Source of the DNA: Herpetosiphonaceae bacterium
GTDB lineage: Bacteria > Chloroflexota > Chloroflexia > Chloroflexales > Kallotenuaceae
Direction of reading: 5' to 3'
NCBI GenBank assembly: GCA_036374795.1
Contig: DASUTC010000157.1
Coordinates: 1 to 53,408, forward strand
Length of the DNA: 53,408 nt
Made by a program: the position numbers and the translations under genes. Below the pieces are notes generated by a model that had not been told where the DNA came from, did no database searches, and was given only the letters and a program-made list of their open reading frames with translations. Positions 25,879-35,127 of this stretch are shown here, in pieces (the first letter of the stretch is position 1; every line of letters starts with the position of its first letter).

Positions 25879-26011
25879 CGATCGTCCTTTCGTCACTGCT
25901 GCCGTTGCATCGGTGAGGGCCGCATCAGCTTACCACATCTTTGGGCTTCCAGGTAGCGTGCATTTGGCGCTGCCGGATCAGCGAGCGCGCTCCTGCTGCG
26001 GCCCGCGCGGG

Positions 26012-26686
26012 CTACGAGCGCCGAACCTGCTTGAAGAGCCACTCGTACAATTCGGGATCGTTGTAGGCGGGCGTCCACGAGTCGTGGCCTGCATCGGGAT
26101 AGACCGTGAAGCGCACGTTGCCGCCGCACGCTTGGAGCGCATCGACGAGCACCTGCGACTCGCTGAGCAGCACGACCTCATCTTGCGCGCCGTGAAAGAC
26201 CCAGGTCGGCACGTCTTTTAAGATACACGCTTTGTCCGGAAACCCGACGAACCACAGGCCGCCGCCGCAGATCGGCACCAGCGCGGCAAACCGATCGGGG
26301 TGCAGCGCCGCGTAGTGCCAGGCTCCGTACCCGCCCATGCTCAGCCCGGTCAGGTAGATCCGGTCGTGGTCCACGGCGTAGGCCGACGTGATCTCCTCAA
26401 AAAGCGCGTCGAGCGCCTCGATCTCCACCACCCACGCCGAATCGCGTCGGCACTGCGGCGACACGACAATCGCGGGAAAGTCCGGGCGCTGGTCCAGTAT
26501 CTTTGGCAGGCCATGCCGCTTGACCTGCTCGATATGGTCGCCGCGCTCGCCGCTGCCGTGCAAGAAGAGGATCAGCGGCCAGCGTCGCTGCGGATCGTCG
26601 CGATAGCCGTCGGGCAGGTGGAGCAGGTAGCTCAGGCGTAACGTCTTGACGAACGTTTTTTCTAGGGTTTGAGCGCGTTGGGTCAT
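26012..26686 (-). CDS. Serine hydrolase, prolyl-oligopeptidase/PHB-depolymerase-like
   Basis: About 224 residues from ATG 26686, chosen for RBS AGGATT; the frame runs to 26716. The alpha/beta fold is shown by LILFLHGSGERGD (oxyanion), the nucleophile in LTGLSMGGYGAWH, the acid in VFHGAQDEVVLL and the histidine in YPDAGHDSWTP. No export signal is visible, so it is probably cytoplasmic. The family includes phospholipases, feruloyl esterases and peptidases; a specific substrate is not evident. Confidence 0.88.
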   Translation of the reverse strand: MTQRAQTLEKTFVKTLRLSYLLHLPDGYRDDPQRRWPLILFLHGSGERGDHIEQVKRHGLPKILDQRPDFPAIVVSPQCRRDSAWVVEIEALDALFEEITSAYAVDHDRIYLTGLSMGGYGAWHYAALHPDRFAALVPICGGGLWFVGFPDKACILKDVPTWVFHGAQDEVVLLSESQVLVDALQACGGNVRFTVYPDAGHDSWTPAYNDPELYEWLFKQVRRS

Positions 26687-26689
26687 GGG

Positions 26690-27016
26690 AAAATCCTTTT
26701 TGAGAACAAAGAACAAAGGAACAAGTAGAGAACCTTGAACTCGAAACTTTGAACGTTGAACTCGAAGATTGCGCTACCTCCAGTTATGGAGATTCCTAAA
26801 CAAGTCTAACCTGTGAGCTTCTGGAACCAAAATCAGCGCGATGTCATCTATTGCTCACACGCGCCCGAAAGGAGGCCCCGCTGATCATCGTCCTCAGCAG
26901 CCGACGAGGAAAGGAGACAGACCCCATCGACAGATAAACAGAAAAGCTGCTCTATGATACCTCGATTGCGTGGGCGCGTCACAACGAACAATCCGCTTAT
27001 GCTCAAGGAGGGTTTC
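26690..27016. repeat. Divergent intergenic region with repeat block R5
   Basis: 26700-26768 contains GAACAAAG units followed by GAACTCGAAACTTTGAACGTTGAACTCG. The rest of this 330-bp gap has no gene. A TATGAT-like -10 (26952-26957) and the strong RBS AAGGAGGG (27005-27012) belong to the VWA gene. Confidence 0.6.
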
Positions 27017-28753
27017 GTGAAACGACGCAACTCGATCCTGATCGCGCTCATCATCTGCCTGACGCTTGTGCTGACGGCATGTGGCGGCGCTGCTGGAACA
27101 CCAACCAGCTCGACCACCGACCGCTCGAACACCGCTAACCAGCACTCCAACCGACAGAACAAGTCTTCAGAAAACAGCGCCGCCGCATCTCCTGCGGCAT
27201 CTCCGGCAGCATCAGCCATGCCCCAAGCCTCCCCTCCTCCGAATACCGTCGCGGCGGGCGCAGCGGCACGACCAGCGGCAGAAGCACCTGCGGCAGATTC
27301 GAGCAGAGACGCGCAGCCGCCTGCTGCCCACCCCCGGCCAACCGCGCGGCCTGACCGCTCGCCCCGGCCCGACGACGAGCCGTACGACTCGACATTTTAT
27401 CGCAACTATGGCGTCAATCCATTCGTGGATACGCTGGAAGATCCCCGGTCGACGTTCGCGATGGATGTCGATACCGCCTCCTACGGCGTGATGCGCCGGT
27501 ATCTCGCCGACGGCTACCTGCCCGATCCCGATTCGGTGCGCGTCGAGGAGTATCTCAACTCCTTCAACTATCGCTATCCGCAGCCGGAGGATGGCAGCAT
27601 GTTTGCCGTCTACACCGAGGCCGCGCCGTCGCCGTTCGGCGGTAAAGGCTACGACATGGTGCAGATCGGGATTCAGGGCCGCACGATTCAGGAGGAAGAT
27701 CGCGCGCCCGCCTCGCTGACGTTTGTGATCGATGTGTCGGGATCGATGGAGCGCGAAGAACGTCTGGAGACGGTCAAGCAGGCGCTCGCGCTGCTGGTCG
27801 AGCAGCTTCGGGCCGACGATCAGATCGGCATCGTGGTCTATGGCAGCGACGCCCGCTCGATCCTGCCGCCGACTAGCGGCGCGAATAAAGGACGGATCTT
27901 GAGCGCGATCGACGAGCTACAGCCAAGCGGCTCGACCAATGTCGAGGCGGGGCTGGACATTGGCTTCGCCCAGGCCGAAGAAGCGTTTGTGCCCGACGGC
28001 AACAACATGATCCTGCTCTGCTCGGATGGAGTCGCCAACAATGGCGTGACCGACCCGGAGACGCTGCTGCAAACGTACCGGCGCTACACCTCGCAGGGCA
28101 TCAAACTCTCGACGTATGGCTTTGGAATGGGAAATTTCAACGACGAATTGATGGAACGACTCGCCGACGCGGGCAATGGCATCTACTCCTACATCGACAC
28201 GCTGGACGAGGCCGAGCGCGTCTTCGTCCACAATCTGACCGGCACGCTGCAACTGATCGCGCGCGACGCCAAGATTCAGGTCGAGTTCAACCCCGATGTC
28301 GTCAGCCACTACCGGCTGATCGGCTACGAGAATCGCGATGTCACCGATCAGGACTTTCGCAACGACTCGGTCGATGCCGGTGAGGTTGGAGCGGGCCATA
28401 GCGTAACTGCGCTCTACGAGATCCGGCGCGTCCCCGACGCCACAGGCGACATCGCGACGGTTCGCATTCGCTACCACCAGCCCGACAACTCGAAGATCAT
28501 CGAGGAGACACAGACGCTACGGAGCGAGGATCGGCGGGCCAGTTTCGGCAGGGCCAGCGGGCGCTTCAAGCTCGCGGTCAGCGTGGCGCAGTACGCCGAG
28601 CTGCTGCGGCACTCGCGCTGGTTCCAGGGCAGCACGCTGGACGACGTGGTCGAGCTGGCGCATGAGGCGCAGCGCGACTTCGAGCGCGATCCAGACGTGA
28701 CGGAGTTCATCAGGCTGCTCGAAACCGCCGCGTCGCTGGCGCGGGCTGAGTAA
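27017..28753 (+). CDS. VWA-domain lipoprotein (YfbK-like)
   Basis: About 578 residues from GTG 27017, with AAGGAGGG directly upstream; an ATG at 26954 lacks an RBS. Lipoprotein signal VKRRNSILIALIICLTLVL ends in LTAC. A long Ala/Pro/Ser-rich region to ~residue 110 is probably disordered. The YfbK-type N-terminal domain (NPFVDTLEDPRSTFAMDVDT, RVEEYLNSFNYRYP) is followed by the VWA domain with the MIDAS motif DVSGSM and later SDGVAN. The C-terminal ~170 residues match the DUF3520-type tail. Such proteins bind metal and partner proteins at the cell surface; the ligand is unknown. Confidence 0.92.
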   Translation: MKRRNSILIALIICLTLVLTACGGAAGTPTSSTTDRSNTANQHSNRQNKSSENSAAASPAASPAASAMPQASPPPNTVAAGAAARPAAEAPAADSSRDAQPPAAHPRPTARPDRSPRPDDEPYDSTFYRNYGVNPFVDTLEDPRSTFAMDVDTASYGVMRRYLADGYLPDPDSVRVEEYLNSFNYRYPQPEDGSMFAVYTEAAPSPFGGKGYDMVQIGIQGRTIQEEDRAPASLTFVIDVSGSMEREERLETVKQALALLVEQLRADDQIGIVVYGSDARSILPPTSGANKGRILSAIDELQPSGSTNVEAGLDIGFAQAEEAFVPDGNNMILLCSDGVANNGVTDPETLLQTYRRYTSQGIKLSTYGFGMGNFNDELMERLADAGNGIYSYIDTLDEAERVFVHNLTGTLQLIARDAKIQVEFNPDVVSHYRLIGYENRDVTDQDFRNDSVDAGEVGAGHSVTALYEIRRVPDATGDIATVRIRYHQPDNSKIIEETQTLRSEDRRASFGRASGRFKLAVSVAQYAELLRHSRWFQGSTLDDVVELAHEAQRDFERDPDVTEFIRLLETAASLARAE

Positions 28754-28772
28754 AATCGCTACACCACTACCG

Positions 28773-28798
28773 GACAGGGGCACGCAGGTGCCCTTGTC
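28773..28798 (+). terminator. Hairpin after the VWA gene
   Basis: GACAGGGGCAC (28773-28783) pairs with GTGCCCTTGTC (28788-28798) with one G-T wobble and a 4-nt loop, 20 bp after the VWA stop. No long T-run follows. Confidence 0.6.
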
Positions 28799-28894
28799 TC
28801 ATCTCAGGCCCCTGCTATCGCGCACCCCGCGCGGTGGTACAATCGAGTCAACCGTTCAATCGCACGAACAATCGCATGGAAAGGACGCCTGGCA

Positions 28895-30595
28895 ATGCCG
28901 CTCGAAATCCGCGATCTGCGGGCGCTCGAAGGTCCCAATATCTACTCGTTCCAGCCGACGGTCAAGCTCCAGATCTGGGCCGACCGCGACATCAGCCGCA
29001 CGATCGGCGATACCGTCAAAACCTGGGCGCAGCAGGTCGGCGTGGTGATCGGCGCGCTGCGGCAGGAGGTGCAGCCAGCCGACGGCGGCTTCGTGATCAC
29101 TACCACCTGGACGACGCCGCTGCCCAACGTGGGCGAGCGCATCGCGGAGGGCGCGGCTGCGGATCTGGTGGCCGCCGAGCAGCGCGACGAGGAGTACAGC
29201 CACGACGAGGCGCTCTTCGCCGCGATCGACGCGCGCAAACACGAGGAGCCGTCGCTCCGGCAGCTTCAGCTCTACGCCGAGGCGCGAGTGCGCGATCTAC
29301 CAATGGTGCCGCGCGGCGACGGCACGGTGATGATCGGCAGCGGCGCGCGGGGCTGGGCGCTCGATCCGAGCGTGCTCAGCCTGGGCATGTCGGTCGATGT
29401 TCCCTGGGAGCAGATCGGCACGATCCCGATCGTCGCGGTCACAGGCACCAACGGCAAGACCACCACCGTCCGGCTGATCGCGCACGTCCTGCGCGAGACG
29501 GGCCTGCGCGTGGGCAACACCGACACGGACGGCATCTTCATCGACGGGCAGCAGGTCGAGGAGGGCGACTGGGCGGGCTGGGCCGGGGCGCGGCGCGTGC
29601 TGACCGATCCGGCGGTCGATGTGGCGGTGCTGGAAACATCGCGCGGCGGCATCCTGCGGCGCGGGCTGGGATTCAACACCTGCACCATCAGCGTCATCAC
29701 CAACATCTCGGCGGATCATCTCGGAGAGTTCGAGATCGACACGCCCGCGAAGATGGCGCGCGTCAAGGGCCTGCTGGTGCGCGTGACGCACCCCGACGGC
29801 TACACGATCCTCAACGCCGACGATCCGCTCGTGCGGGCGATGGGCGAGACGAGCGCTGCGCAGGTGGTGCTCTTCAGCAACGATCGGCAGAGCGCCGCGA
29901 TTGCCGCCCACCAGCAGATCGGCGGCTCGTTCGTCCGCAGCGACGGCCAGCAGGTCGAGGTCAGCTTTAACGATCAGCGGGGCCACTTCGCGCTGGCCGA
30001 CATTCCGATCACCGTCGGCGGCGCGGCGCTGCACAACGTCCAGAACGTCCTGGCGGCGACGGCGGCCTGTCTCGGCCTGGGCGTGCCGCTCCCGACGATC
30101 GTCGATGCGCTGCGCACGTTCATGCCCTCGGCCAGCCACAACGCCAACCGTCTGAATCTCTTCGACCGCGACACCATGCTGGTGGCCTTCGACTACGCGC
30201 ACAACGAGGCGGGACTGATCGCGCTGCTGCGCTTCGGCCAGGAGATGCGGCAGCGACGCGGCGGGCGGCTGCTGCTGATCCTGGGCGGTCCCGGCGATCG
30301 GCCCGACGAGCAGATCCGCGAACAGGGTCGGCTCGCGGCTGAGGCGGTGGACACGCTGCTGCTGCACGAGGAGGAGCGCTACCTGCGCGGTCGAGAGCTG
30401 GGCGAGACAACCAGGCTCTACCAGGAGGGCGCGCTAGCCGCCGGGATACGTGCCGATCAGGTCGTGATCTTCCCCGACGAAGTCGCCGCGCTCGACGCCG
30501 CGCTGGCGATGCTGCAAACCGGCGATGTGCTGCTGGTGGCGGCGCACGCGCACCGCGCGACCGTGCTCGATCGGCTGGAGCGGTGGCAGGGGTAA
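28895..30595 (+). CDS. Mur-ligase-family protein, cyanophycin-synthetase-like without ATP-grasp
   Basis: 566 residues. The N-terminus (ALEGPNIYSFQPTVKL, to ~165) resembles the N-domain of cyanophycin synthetase. The Mur-ligase module follows at once: P-loop VTGTNGKTTT (~182-191), ETSRGGILRRGLG, TNISADHLGEF, INADDPLV-like LNADDPLVRAM and a C-terminal domain with AFDYAHNEAGL. Cyanophycin synthetase normally has an ATP-grasp domain between these two parts; it is absent. The enzyme should form an amide bond with ATP, perhaps adding one amino acid to a peptide or side chain. Substrate unknown. RBS AAAGGA and a TACAAT box (28838-28843) lie upstream. Confidence 0.88.
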   Translation: MPLEIRDLRALEGPNIYSFQPTVKLQIWADRDISRTIGDTVKTWAQQVGVVIGALRQEVQPADGGFVITTTWTTPLPNVGERIAEGAAADLVAAEQRDEEYSHDEALFAAIDARKHEEPSLRQLQLYAEARVRDLPMVPRGDGTVMIGSGARGWALDPSVLSLGMSVDVPWEQIGTIPIVAVTGTNGKTTTVRLIAHVLRETGLRVGNTDTDGIFIDGQQVEEGDWAGWAGARRVLTDPAVDVAVLETSRGGILRRGLGFNTCTISVITNISADHLGEFEIDTPAKMARVKGLLVRVTHPDGYTILNADDPLVRAMGETSAAQVVLFSNDRQSAAIAAHQQIGGSFVRSDGQQVEVSFNDQRGHFALADIPITVGGAALHNVQNVLAATAACLGLGVPLPTIVDALRTFMPSASHNANRLNLFDRDTMLVAFDYAHNEAGLIALLRFGQEMRQRRGGRLLLILGGPGDRPDEQIREQGRLAAEAVDTLLLHEEERYLRGRELGETTRLYQEGALAAGIRADQVVIFPDEVAALDAALAMLQTGDVLLVAAHAHRATVLDRLERWQG

Positions 30596-30672
30596 AGAAC
30601 AAAGGAACAAACGAGCAAACCAACAACGGCTGAAACCCCTTGTTCCCTTGTTTCCTTGTTCCTTTGTTCCTT
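30595..30672. repeat. Inverted GAACAAAG repeat after the Mur-ligase gene (R6)
   Basis: AAGAACAAAGGAACAA (30595-30610) begins inside the stop codon and pairs with TTGTTCCTTTGTTCCTT (30656-30672) with a single mismatch. It would form a stem of about 16 bp around a 45-nt loop. Confidence 0.8.
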
Positions 30673-30757
30673 ACTTAGATCGGTCCACATCCCGCGCGCC
30701 GATTGGCCCATCGCCAATACCGACCCTGCGTAATAGCGCTGTGCCGAGCGCGGTTGC

Positions 30758-30763
30758 TATACT
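30758..30763 (+). promoter_or_regulatory. -10 box for a leaderless TPR-protein transcript
   Basis: TATACT ends 6 nt before ATG 30770 and there is no Shine-Dalgarno sequence. Confidence 0.6.
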
Positions 30764-30769
30764 TGGGCC

Positions 30770-33454
30770 ATGCAATCGGGTCACTTCGCCATCCCGCGTT
30801 TTTCGCGATCGACGCTCCTGACGTGTGCAGGGATCGCGCTGCTGCTGGTACCACTTGCGCTCTATGTCGACTCGCTGCCGAGCATCAGCCCGGCGGTGAG
30901 CTGGCTCTTTTTTATTGTGCGCGTGATCGCCGCGCTGGTGCTGATCGCGGTCTGGGCGCTGCTGAACGTTCCGCCGCGCAAGCCGATCACCGGGCATATC
31001 GTCGTGGGAGTGGCGCGCTTCGGCGACGACGCGCCTGAGGGGGTGCACGCGCCGCGCCGCACGCTGCTGCAATGGGTGCGTCCGCGCCCAACCTGGGAGC
31101 CGGTGCTGAACGAAGAAGGCGAGACGGTCCTGCCGCTGCCGGACGGCGGGATCGAGGTCGGCGAGATGCTGGCCCATGCGATCCGCAAGCTAATCGCGCC
31201 GATCCCCAACGTCGCGCTCGTGACGCTGCCCTACATCGCCGACGAGCGCGAGGCGATCCTGGCGGGCGATACCGCCAACGCCGACATCGTCCTCTGGGGC
31301 GTGACGGAGCGAGCCGCAGACAACGAGCTGGTCTTTGCGCCGCAGATCACGCTGACCAAGCGGCTGGAGATGCCGATCCCGCAGAGCGACCTGCGGCTGT
31401 GCGGCCTTGAGACGATCGCGCTGCCGGTGCAGCGCATGCGCGTCTGGCAGGCGCGCTACGTCGGCGTGCAGCAGCTCTGGTCGTTCCTGCTGGGCCTGAT
31501 CTTCTATACCTACAACGCCGACGAGGAGGCGCTCAACGAGCTGGCCGCCGTGCACGTCACGCCGGAGGCGAACGGGCATATCAGCCCGGCGATTGCCGCC
31601 GCGTATCTGCTCAGCGGCAACCTGCATGTGATCGGCGAGCGCTGGGAGGCGGCGATCGAAGCCTATCGCGCCATCGCCGACGAGCCGACCTTCTCGGCGC
31701 AGGCGCTAGTCAACCTGGGCGTGCTCCACGCGCTGCGCGGCGAAACCGTCGCGGCGCTCGACCAACTGACCCAGGCGGTCGAGCAGGCTCCAATGCTGGC
31801 GCTGGCTCATCACAACCTGGCCGTGCTTCAGCAGCGCGTCGACCGCCAGGCCGAGGCCGAAAAGCACTTCGACCGCGCGATCGAGCTTGATCCGAGCCTG
31901 AGCGAAAGCTACCGTGGCCTGGCGGCGATCCTGCGTGCGCAGGGCAACGCCGCGTCGGCACGGCAGATCCTTGACCAGGCGCTCGCGATCCAGCCGATGG
32001 ATGTCGAGGCCCGGCGCGACCTGGCCGCGCTGCTGATCGACGGCGGCAACCTCGGCGCGGCGCAGCAGCAGCTTGAGCGGGCGCTCGCGCTCGATCCGCA
32101 TCACGCCGCGACCTACTACCTGCTGGGCTTGCTGTGCGAGCAGAGCGGTGACACGACCGGCGCGCTCGAAGCCCTGGAGCAGGCAATCGCGATCCAGCCC
32201 AACTACGCCGACGCCTACGCCGCGCTGGCGCGAGTCTATAAGCAGACCGGCGGGAGTCCCGAAGCGCTCAGCCCGATCGCCCGCACGCCCGTTGTGACGG
32301 CGGATGCGCGCGCGCACATGGACCTGGGCCTGGCCTACTTCCAGCAGTTCCGCGACGCCGAGGCGGAGCACGAGTTTCGCGCCGCGATCGAGAAAGAGCC
32401 GCTCTATGCTCCGGCGCATGTCCAGCTTGGCAAGCTCCTGCGACGGAACGGACGGACCGCCGAGGCGCTGGAAGAGCTGAAGACCGCGCTGCACATCGAC
32501 GCGCACGTGCTGACCACGTACCACGAGCTGGCGGAGCTTCGCGCCGAGCAGGGCGAGCTGGAGCGCGCGGCGCAAACACTGGAGCAGGCGCTCCGGATCG
32601 CGCCCACCGATGCGCGCACGGCCTACCTGCTGGGCAACATCCGCGCAACGCAGGCACGCGAGAGCGGCAGCCGCGCCCCGCTGGAGCAGGCGATCGCCGC
32701 CTACCATCGCGCGACCGCGCTCGATCCGAGCTTTGCGGCGGCGCAGTACAACCTGGCGATTGCGGCGCTGACCGACGGCGATGTCACCACGGCGGTCGAT
32801 TCCTTGCGCCAGACGATCAGCATCAATCCCGAAGACGGCGAGGCTCACCGGCTGCTGGCGACGATCTACAACGACCTGCGCCGGAGCCGCGAGGCGCTCC
32901 AGCTCATGACCCGCGCCGCCGAGCTCTTGCCCGGCCACGTCCCGACGCTGATCCAGTTGAGCCAGATTCAGCGCCAGCACAACCAGATCGACGAGGCGAT
33001 CACCACGCTGCGACAGGCGCAAAAAGCCGAGCCGCAGAATGTGCGCGTGCTGCGCGAGCTGGGCAGCCTGTATGTCGCGGCCCGCCAGCTCGACCGGGCG
33101 ATCAGCACGTTCAACCGCGCCAGAGACATCGCGCCCGATCAGGCGGAAACCCACTTCGCGCTGGGCGTTGCCTACCGCACCGCCGGGCGGCTGCGCGAGG
33201 CGATCGAGGCATTCGAGGCCGCGATCAAGCGCGATCCCAGGAATGCCGCCGCGCTGACACAGCTTGCCGAAACGCTCTACAGCGCCGGAGAGCAGAGTCG
33301 CGCCGTGACGATGTTACAGCAGGCGATCACCATCAACCGCGACGATCCGCAGTTGTACTACGCGCTCGGCCAGATGTACGGCGCGCTCGGCCAGTCGGAT
33401 CGCGCCAACGAAGCCTACCGCATGTACGCAGAACTCCGCGCGGCGAAAGCCTAA
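30770..33454 (+). CDS. Large TPR-repeat protein with N-terminal membrane helices
   Basis: 894 residues. Two membrane helices (~17-34 and ~45-65) anchor the protein. A domain of about 170 residues follows, then an alpha-helical array of at least 14 TPR units from ~280 to the end, with typical phrases such as YYLLGLLCEQSGDTTGALEALEQAI, AHVQLGKLLRRNGRTAEALEEL and TFNRARDIAPDQAETHFALG. It probably serves as a membrane-bound scaffold for protein complexes. No catalytic motif is seen. The gene is transcribed alone, apparently as a leaderless mRNA. Confidence 0.9.
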   Translation: MQSGHFAIPRFSRSTLLTCAGIALLLVPLALYVDSLPSISPAVSWLFFIVRVIAALVLIAVWALLNVPPRKPITGHIVVGVARFGDDAPEGVHAPRRTLLQWVRPRPTWEPVLNEEGETVLPLPDGGIEVGEMLAHAIRKLIAPIPNVALVTLPYIADEREAILAGDTANADIVLWGVTERAADNELVFAPQITLTKRLEMPIPQSDLRLCGLETIALPVQRMRVWQARYVGVQQLWSFLLGLIFYTYNADEEALNELAAVHVTPEANGHISPAIAAAYLLSGNLHVIGERWEAAIEAYRAIADEPTFSAQALVNLGVLHALRGETVAALDQLTQAVEQAPMLALAHHNLAVLQQRVDRQAEAEKHFDRAIELDPSLSESYRGLAAILRAQGNAASARQILDQALAIQPMDVEARRDLAALLIDGGNLGAAQQQLERALALDPHHAATYYLLGLLCEQSGDTTGALEALEQAIAIQPNYADAYAALARVYKQTGGSPEALSPIARTPVVTADARAHMDLGLAYFQQFRDAEAEHEFRAAIEKEPLYAPAHVQLGKLLRRNGRTAEALEELKTALHIDAHVLTTYHELAELRAEQGELERAAQTLEQALRIAPTDARTAYLLGNIRATQARESGSRAPLEQAIAAYHRATALDPSFAAAQYNLAIAALTDGDVTTAVDSLRQTISINPEDGEAHRLLATIYNDLRRSREALQLMTRAAELLPGHVPTLIQLSQIQRQHNQIDEAITTLRQAQKAEPQNVRVLRELGSLYVAARQLDRAISTFNRARDIAPDQAETHFALGVAYRTAGRLREAIEAFEAAIKRDPRNAAALTQLAETLYSAGEQSRAVTMLQQAITINRDDPQLYYALGQMYGALGQSDRANEAYRMYAELRAAKA

Positions 33455-33705
33455 GCCGCGCCTCAGTCCTCGCGCCGTATCCCGCAGCGCCCCCACGACG
33501 TTTAAATTGGACAGCGCTCGCCTTCGCCACAACCACACAATGTGGTGCGCGGTCTGCTATGCCGCGCATGCCTGCTCGATTTTGATCTACAATACAGGCA
33601 TCGAACCACCGTACCCTGGCACGTCCCATACCAACCTGCGAAGGTAGCGCACCCAATACGCGATACATCCAGCAGATCGACCAACCACCCAAAGGAGAAC
33701 TATCC

Positions 33706-34914
33706 TTGCGTATTCTTTTGCTGTCGTGGGAATTTCCGCCGCATGTCGCCGGTGGCCTCGGCAAGCATGTCGCAGATCTGGTGCCAGCGCTAGCGGCCCT
33801 CGGCATAGAAGTGCATGTCGTCACGCCACACCTGCGCGGTGGCGCCGAGATAGAAACGATCTGCCCGGGCGCGACCGTGCATCGCGTCATGCCTGATACC
33901 CAGCGCGATCACCAGGGTATCGTCGCGTTTAGCCAGCACAGCAACAATAGCCTTGAGCGGAAAGGCCACGAGCTTAGCCTTGATCTTGGCGGCTTCGATC
34001 TGATCCACGGCCACGACTGGCTGGTAGCCTACAGCAGCATCGCGCTCAAATATGCGCTCAAACGTCCGCTGGTCGTCACCGTCCACTCGATGGAGCGCGG
34101 TCGGCGTCAGGGCGATCTGAGCAACGAGCAATCGCTGGCGATCAACGGCACCGAGTGGTGGCTGACGTACGAAGCCTGGCGCGTGGTTACGGTCAGCCAG
34201 TATATGGCGCAGCAGGTACAGACCTTCTTCGGCGTGCCGCCCGATAAGCTGGATGTGATCTACAACGGCGTTCACGTGCCCGATGCGCTGCCCTTGCCGT
34301 GGTGCGAGCAGGTGGCCTTTCGCGCGATGTACGCCGATCCCGACGAGAAGATCGTGTACTACGTTGGGCGGATCGTCCACGAAAAAGGCGTCCAGGTGCT
34401 CGTCGAGGCCGCGCCGCAGATCCTCCGCGAGGTTCCCAGGCTCAAATTTGTGATCGCCGGGACCGGCCCGATGCTCGATCCGCTGCGCCAGCAAGTCGCC
34501 GCGCAGGGCCTTGCCGATCATTTTGTCTTTACCGGCTACATCAGCGACGCTGTTCGTGATAAGCTGTATCAAGTGGCGGACGTTGCGGTCTTTCCAAGCC
34601 TGTACGAGCCGTTCGGGATCGTCGCGCTTGAGGCAATGGCGTACAATTGCCCGGTGGTCGTGACGCGAACCGGCGGCCTCGCCGAGTTTATCAGGCCGCA
34701 CGAGACAGGGATTATGACCCATCCCGGCGATCCGCACTCGCTGGCCTGGGGTATCCTGCATACGCTGCACCATCCCGACTGGGCGGAGATGCGCGCGGCG
34801 AATGCACTACGCGATGTAAAAAGCGTCTATAATTGGAAGCGGATCGCGGCGCAGACGATCGAGACGTACCGACGAGTTCAGACAGCATGGCGTCAGAGCG
34901 CCTGGGGTCGTTAG
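33706..34914 (+). CDS. GT4-family glycosyltransferase, glycogen-synthase-like N-terminus
   Basis: 402 residues from a TTG start at 33706, supported by AAAGGAG 8 nt upstream. The N-terminus MRILLLSWEFPPHVAGGLGKH is typical of starch/glycogen-synthase-like GT4 enzymes; HGHDWLVAYSSIALKY follows. The C-terminal half has YVGRIVHEKGVQVLVEA and the nucleotide-sugar site FPSLYEPFGIVALEAMA with the EX7E pattern. It may make glycogen, maltooligosaccharide or a surface glycan. A TACAAT-like box lies about 110 bp upstream (33587-33592). Confidence 0.93.
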   Translation: MRILLLSWEFPPHVAGGLGKHVADLVPALAALGIEVHVVTPHLRGGAEIETICPGATVHRVMPDTQRDHQGIVAFSQHSNNSLERKGHELSLDLGGFDLIHGHDWLVAYSSIALKYALKRPLVVTVHSMERGRRQGDLSNEQSLAINGTEWWLTYEAWRVVTVSQYMAQQVQTFFGVPPDKLDVIYNGVHVPDALPLPWCEQVAFRAMYADPDEKIVYYVGRIVHEKGVQVLVEAAPQILREVPRLKFVIAGTGPMLDPLRQQVAAQGLADHFVFTGYISDAVRDKLYQVADVAVFPSLYEPFGIVALEAMAYNCPVVVTRTGGLAEFIRPHETGIMTHPGDPHSLAWGILHTLHHPDWAEMRAANALRDVKSVYNWKRIAAQTIETYRRVQTAWRQSAWGR

Positions 34915-34924
34915 GCCGGGGACG

Positions 34925-34995
34925 AGCAGAGAACAAAGAACAACGAGCAACGGGAGCGTTGAACTCGCAACGCTGCACGTTGAACTTTGAGCGGC
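34925..34995. repeat. Intergenic GAACAAAG/TTGAAC repeat (R7)
   Basis: Following the GT4 stop: GAGAACAAAGAACAAC, then GTTGAACTCGCAACGC and GTTGAACTTTGAGC. The two unit types occur in the same order as at 26700-26768. Confidence 0.75.
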
Positions 34996-35127
34996 TGACC
35001 CCCGATCCCTGGACCAAGCTGCGGGCCTCGGCGCGAACAACTTGAAGGCCGCGAGAAAGCATCCGTGCCGTGTACGCAGGAGCGGTTTGCGCGAGCGCAG
35101 GCTGTTCAATCTGGCGAGGTGACAAGT

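Noticed and set aside
31706-33154. 482-residue minus-strand frame
   Set aside because: It is antisense to the TPR protein, with composition mirroring the repeats; no RBS or family sequence.
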